From positions 1 to 5,719 of the forward strand of contig JALSHK010000049.1 in assembly GCA_026982275.1 (NCBI GenBank): a DNA stretch of 5,719 nucleotides, written 5' to 3'. The translations under genes and the position numbers were made by a program. This document shows, piece by piece, positions 3,969-5,719 of this stretch (positions are counted from its first letter, which is position 1; each line of letters begins with the position of its first letter). The notes under the pieces were generated by a model that was not told the DNA's origin, made no database searches, and saw nothing but the letters and a program-made list of their open reading frames with translations. The DNA comes from Paracoccaceae bacterium (GTDB taxonomy: Bacteria > Pseudomonadota > Alphaproteobacteria > Rhodobacterales > Rhodobacteraceae).

Positions 3969-5719
3969 ATGTCTGCCTACCCGCATATGCTTTCGCCGCT
4001 CGATCTGGGCCACACCACGCTGAAAAACCGCGTGCTGATGGGTTCCATGCACACCGGATTGGAGGAGGCCGGAGACTGGAACCGCGTGGCCGCCTTTTAC
4101 GGCGCGCGGGCCAAGGGCGGCGCGGCTTTGATCGTAACGGGCGGCATGGCCCCCAATAAGGAGGGTGCGGTCATGCCCGGCGCGGCGGGGCTATTTAGCG
4201 AAGCCGATATCGCCAATCATGCCACGGTTACCGCGCGGGTGCATGCCGAGGGCGGCAAGATCGCCATGCAGATCCTGCATGCGGGGCGCTATGCCTATAG
4301 CCCGGATTGCGTGGCGCCTTCCGCCATCAAATCGCCGATTTCGATGTTCAAACCCAGGGCGCTGGACGAGGCGGGGATCGAAAAGCAGATCGCCGATATC
4401 GTCACCGCCGCCACGCGGGCGCAGCAGGCGGGCTATGACGGGGTGGAGGTGATGGGGTCCGAGGGCTATTTCCTGAACGAATTTCTGGTGACCCACACCA
4501 ACAAGCGCGAGGATCGCTGGGGCGGCTCTTATGAAAACCGCATGCGCCTGCCGGTGGAGGTGGTGAAGCGGGTGCGCGCCGCTGTCGGGCCGGAATTTAT
4601 CGTGATTTACCGGCTTTCGATGATTGATCTGATCCCGAATGGCTCGACATGGGAGGAGGTTGTGCAGCTGGCCAAAGCGATAGAGGCGGCGGGGGCGAGT
4701 ATTATCAACACCGGCATTGGCTGGCACGAGGCGCGCATTCCCACCATCGCTACCTCGGTGCCCCGCGCGGCTTTTGCATGGGTGACCAAAAAGCTGATGG
4801 GCGAGGTGAAAATTCCGATCATCACCAGCAACCGGATAAATACGCCAGAGGTGGCCGAAGAGCTGCTGGCCGGGGGCAGCGCCGATATGGTTTCCATGGC
4901 GCGGCCCTTTTTGGCGGATCCCGATTTTGTGGCCAAGGCAGCGGCGGGCAAGGCCGCGCTGATCGCGCCCTGCATTGCGTGCAACCAAGCCTGCCTTGAT
5001 CATACGTTTTCTATGAAAATGTCCACCTGCCTCGTAAACCCTCGCGCCTGTAACGAAACGGAACTGGTGCTGGAACCCACAAAAAAACCCAAAGCGATTG
5101 CCGTGGTCGGGGCGGGGCCTGCGGGGCTTTCCACCGCCATTGCCGCCGCCCAGCGCGGGCATGATGTCACCCTGTTTGATGCGGCTGACGAGATTGGCGG
5201 GCAGCTCAATCTGGCCAAGCAGGTGCCGGGCAAAGAGGAATTCAAGGGCTTCGTGGCATGGTTTGGCGCGATGCTGGAGGCGGTGGGCGTGCAGGTGCAG
5301 CTTGGCCAGCGGGTGCAGGCGGATGCTCTGGCTGGCTTTGACGAGGTGGTGATTGCCACCGGTGCCAAGCAGCGCGACCCCGAGATCAAGGGGCAAAACC
5401 TGCCCCATGTGCTGAGCTACGCCGAGGTGCTGCGCGGGGCCGAGCTGGGCGAGCGCGTGGCGGTGATCGGCGCGGGAGGCATCGGCTTTGATATTTGCGA
5501 ATATCTGGTAACGGGGGAAAGCTCGACGCTGGATCTGGAAGCTTGGAAGGCCGAATGGGGGGTGGGGGATCCCGAGATTTCACGCGGGGGGCTTGCGCAG
5601 AACGGCCCACAGCCCGAGCCTCCCATTCGCGCGGTCACGCTGCTGCAACGAAAATCCAGCAAGCTCGGCAAGGGCTTGGGCAAAACCACCGGCTGGATCC
5701 ACCGCGCGGCACTGCATAT
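3969..5719 (+). CDS. fadH: 2,4-dienoyl-CoA reductase (NADPH), FadH type, 5' part
   Basis: FadH is an FMN, FAD and 4Fe-4S flavoenzyme that uses NADPH to reduce 2,4-dienoyl-CoA so that unsaturated fatty acids can enter beta-oxidation. The visible 583 residues align closely with E. coli FadH (about 672 aa), so roughly 90 C-terminal residues lie beyond the window. The N-terminal TIM-barrel has LKNRVLMGSMHTGLEE, the active-site Tyr167 in GSEGYFLNEF and His253 in GIGWHEARIPT, equivalent to E. coli Tyr166 and His252. Cys335, 338, 342 and 354 form the CxxCxxxC-x11-C iron-sulfur ligand set. GAGPAG (381-386) is the FAD Rossmann loop and GAGGIG (501-506) the NADPH-binding loop; GLGKTTGWIHR follows near the edge. 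The ATG is fixed by TGGAGG with a 7-nt spacer and by the N-terminus. The gene is divergent from rplS and G+C-rich. All key residues are present, so it should be active. Confidence 0.95.
   Translation, partial: MSAYPHMLSPLDLGHTTLKNRVLMGSMHTGLEEAGDWNRVAAFYGARAKGGAALIVTGGMAPNKEGAVMPGAAGLFSEADIANHATVTARVHAEGGKIAMQILHAGRYAYSPDCVAPSAIKSPISMFKPRALDEAGIEKQIADIVTAATRAQQAGYDGVEVMGSEGYFLNEFLVTHTNKREDRWGGSYENRMRLPVEVVKRVRAAVGPEFIVIYRLSMIDLIPNGSTWEEVVQLAKAIEAAGASIINTGIGWHEARIPTIATSVPRAAFAWVTKKLMGEVKIPIITSNRINTPEVAEELLAGGSADMVSMARPFLADPDFVAKAAAGKAALIAPCIACNQACLDHTFSMKMSTCLVNPRACNETELVLEPTKKPKAIAVVGAGPAGLSTAIAAAQRGHDVTLFDAADEIGGQLNLAKQVPGKEEFKGFVAWFGAMLEAVGVQVQLGQRVQADALAGFDEVVIATGAKQRDPEIKGQNLPHVLSYAEVLRGAELGERVAVIGAGGIGFDICEYLVTGESSTLDLEAWKAEWGVGDPEISRGGLAQNGPQPEPPIRAVTLLQRKSSKLGKGLGKTTGWIHRAALH

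Noticed and set aside
4191..5408. 405-codon minus-strand open frame inside fadH
   Set aside because: It is antisense to a well-supported fadH with all catalytic residues; the composition (His, Arg, Gly-rich) is typical of a mirror frame in G+C-rich coding DNA.

Overview
The window looks like chromosomal DNA from an alphaproteobacterium, most likely Rhodobacterales-like. This rests on a MipZ-type division ATPase, on bL19 and on cysteine-free bL31 proteins whose sequences match that group as I know it. The taxonomic call is inferred from protein resemblance, not from a search.

Layout from left to right: (1) the 3' end of a plus-strand M15-type zinc peptidase gene (1-362). It converges, with a 5-nt gap, on (2) mipZ on the minus strand (368-1177). 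(3) A non-coding stretch of about 300 nt (1178-1478) holds the probable mipZ promoter and a perfect 16-bp palindrome. (4) A plus-strand DUF2235/Tle1-like alpha/beta-hydrolase gene (1479-2912) has a putative Ser-Asp-His triad and two predicted membrane segments. (5) A strong bidirectional terminator (about 2935-2970) separates it from (6) a minus-strand ribosomal operon rplS-rpmE (3591 to 2985). The rpmE ribosome binding site lies in the last codons of rplS. (7) A 377-nt divergent intergenic region (3592-3968) contains candidate rplS promoters and a leader with alternative hairpins and a possible 19-codon upstream ORF. (8) fadH, 2,4-dienoyl-CoA reductase, starts at 3969 on the plus strand and runs off the right edge with about 584 codons visible.

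Most genes are housekeeping: septum placement (mipZ), the 50S ribosome (rplS, rpmE) and oxidation of unsaturated fatty acids (fadH). The DUF2235 gene is the accessory element. Its base composition is visibly more A+T-rich than fadH, it has no obvious Shine-Dalgarno sequence, and no secretion or immunity partner is adjacent. I see no rRNA, tRNA, CRISPR array, insertion sequence or clear new multi-gene system. The two places most worth a second look are the DUF2235 lipase-like protein with its central membrane hairpin, and the structured leader in front of rplS.
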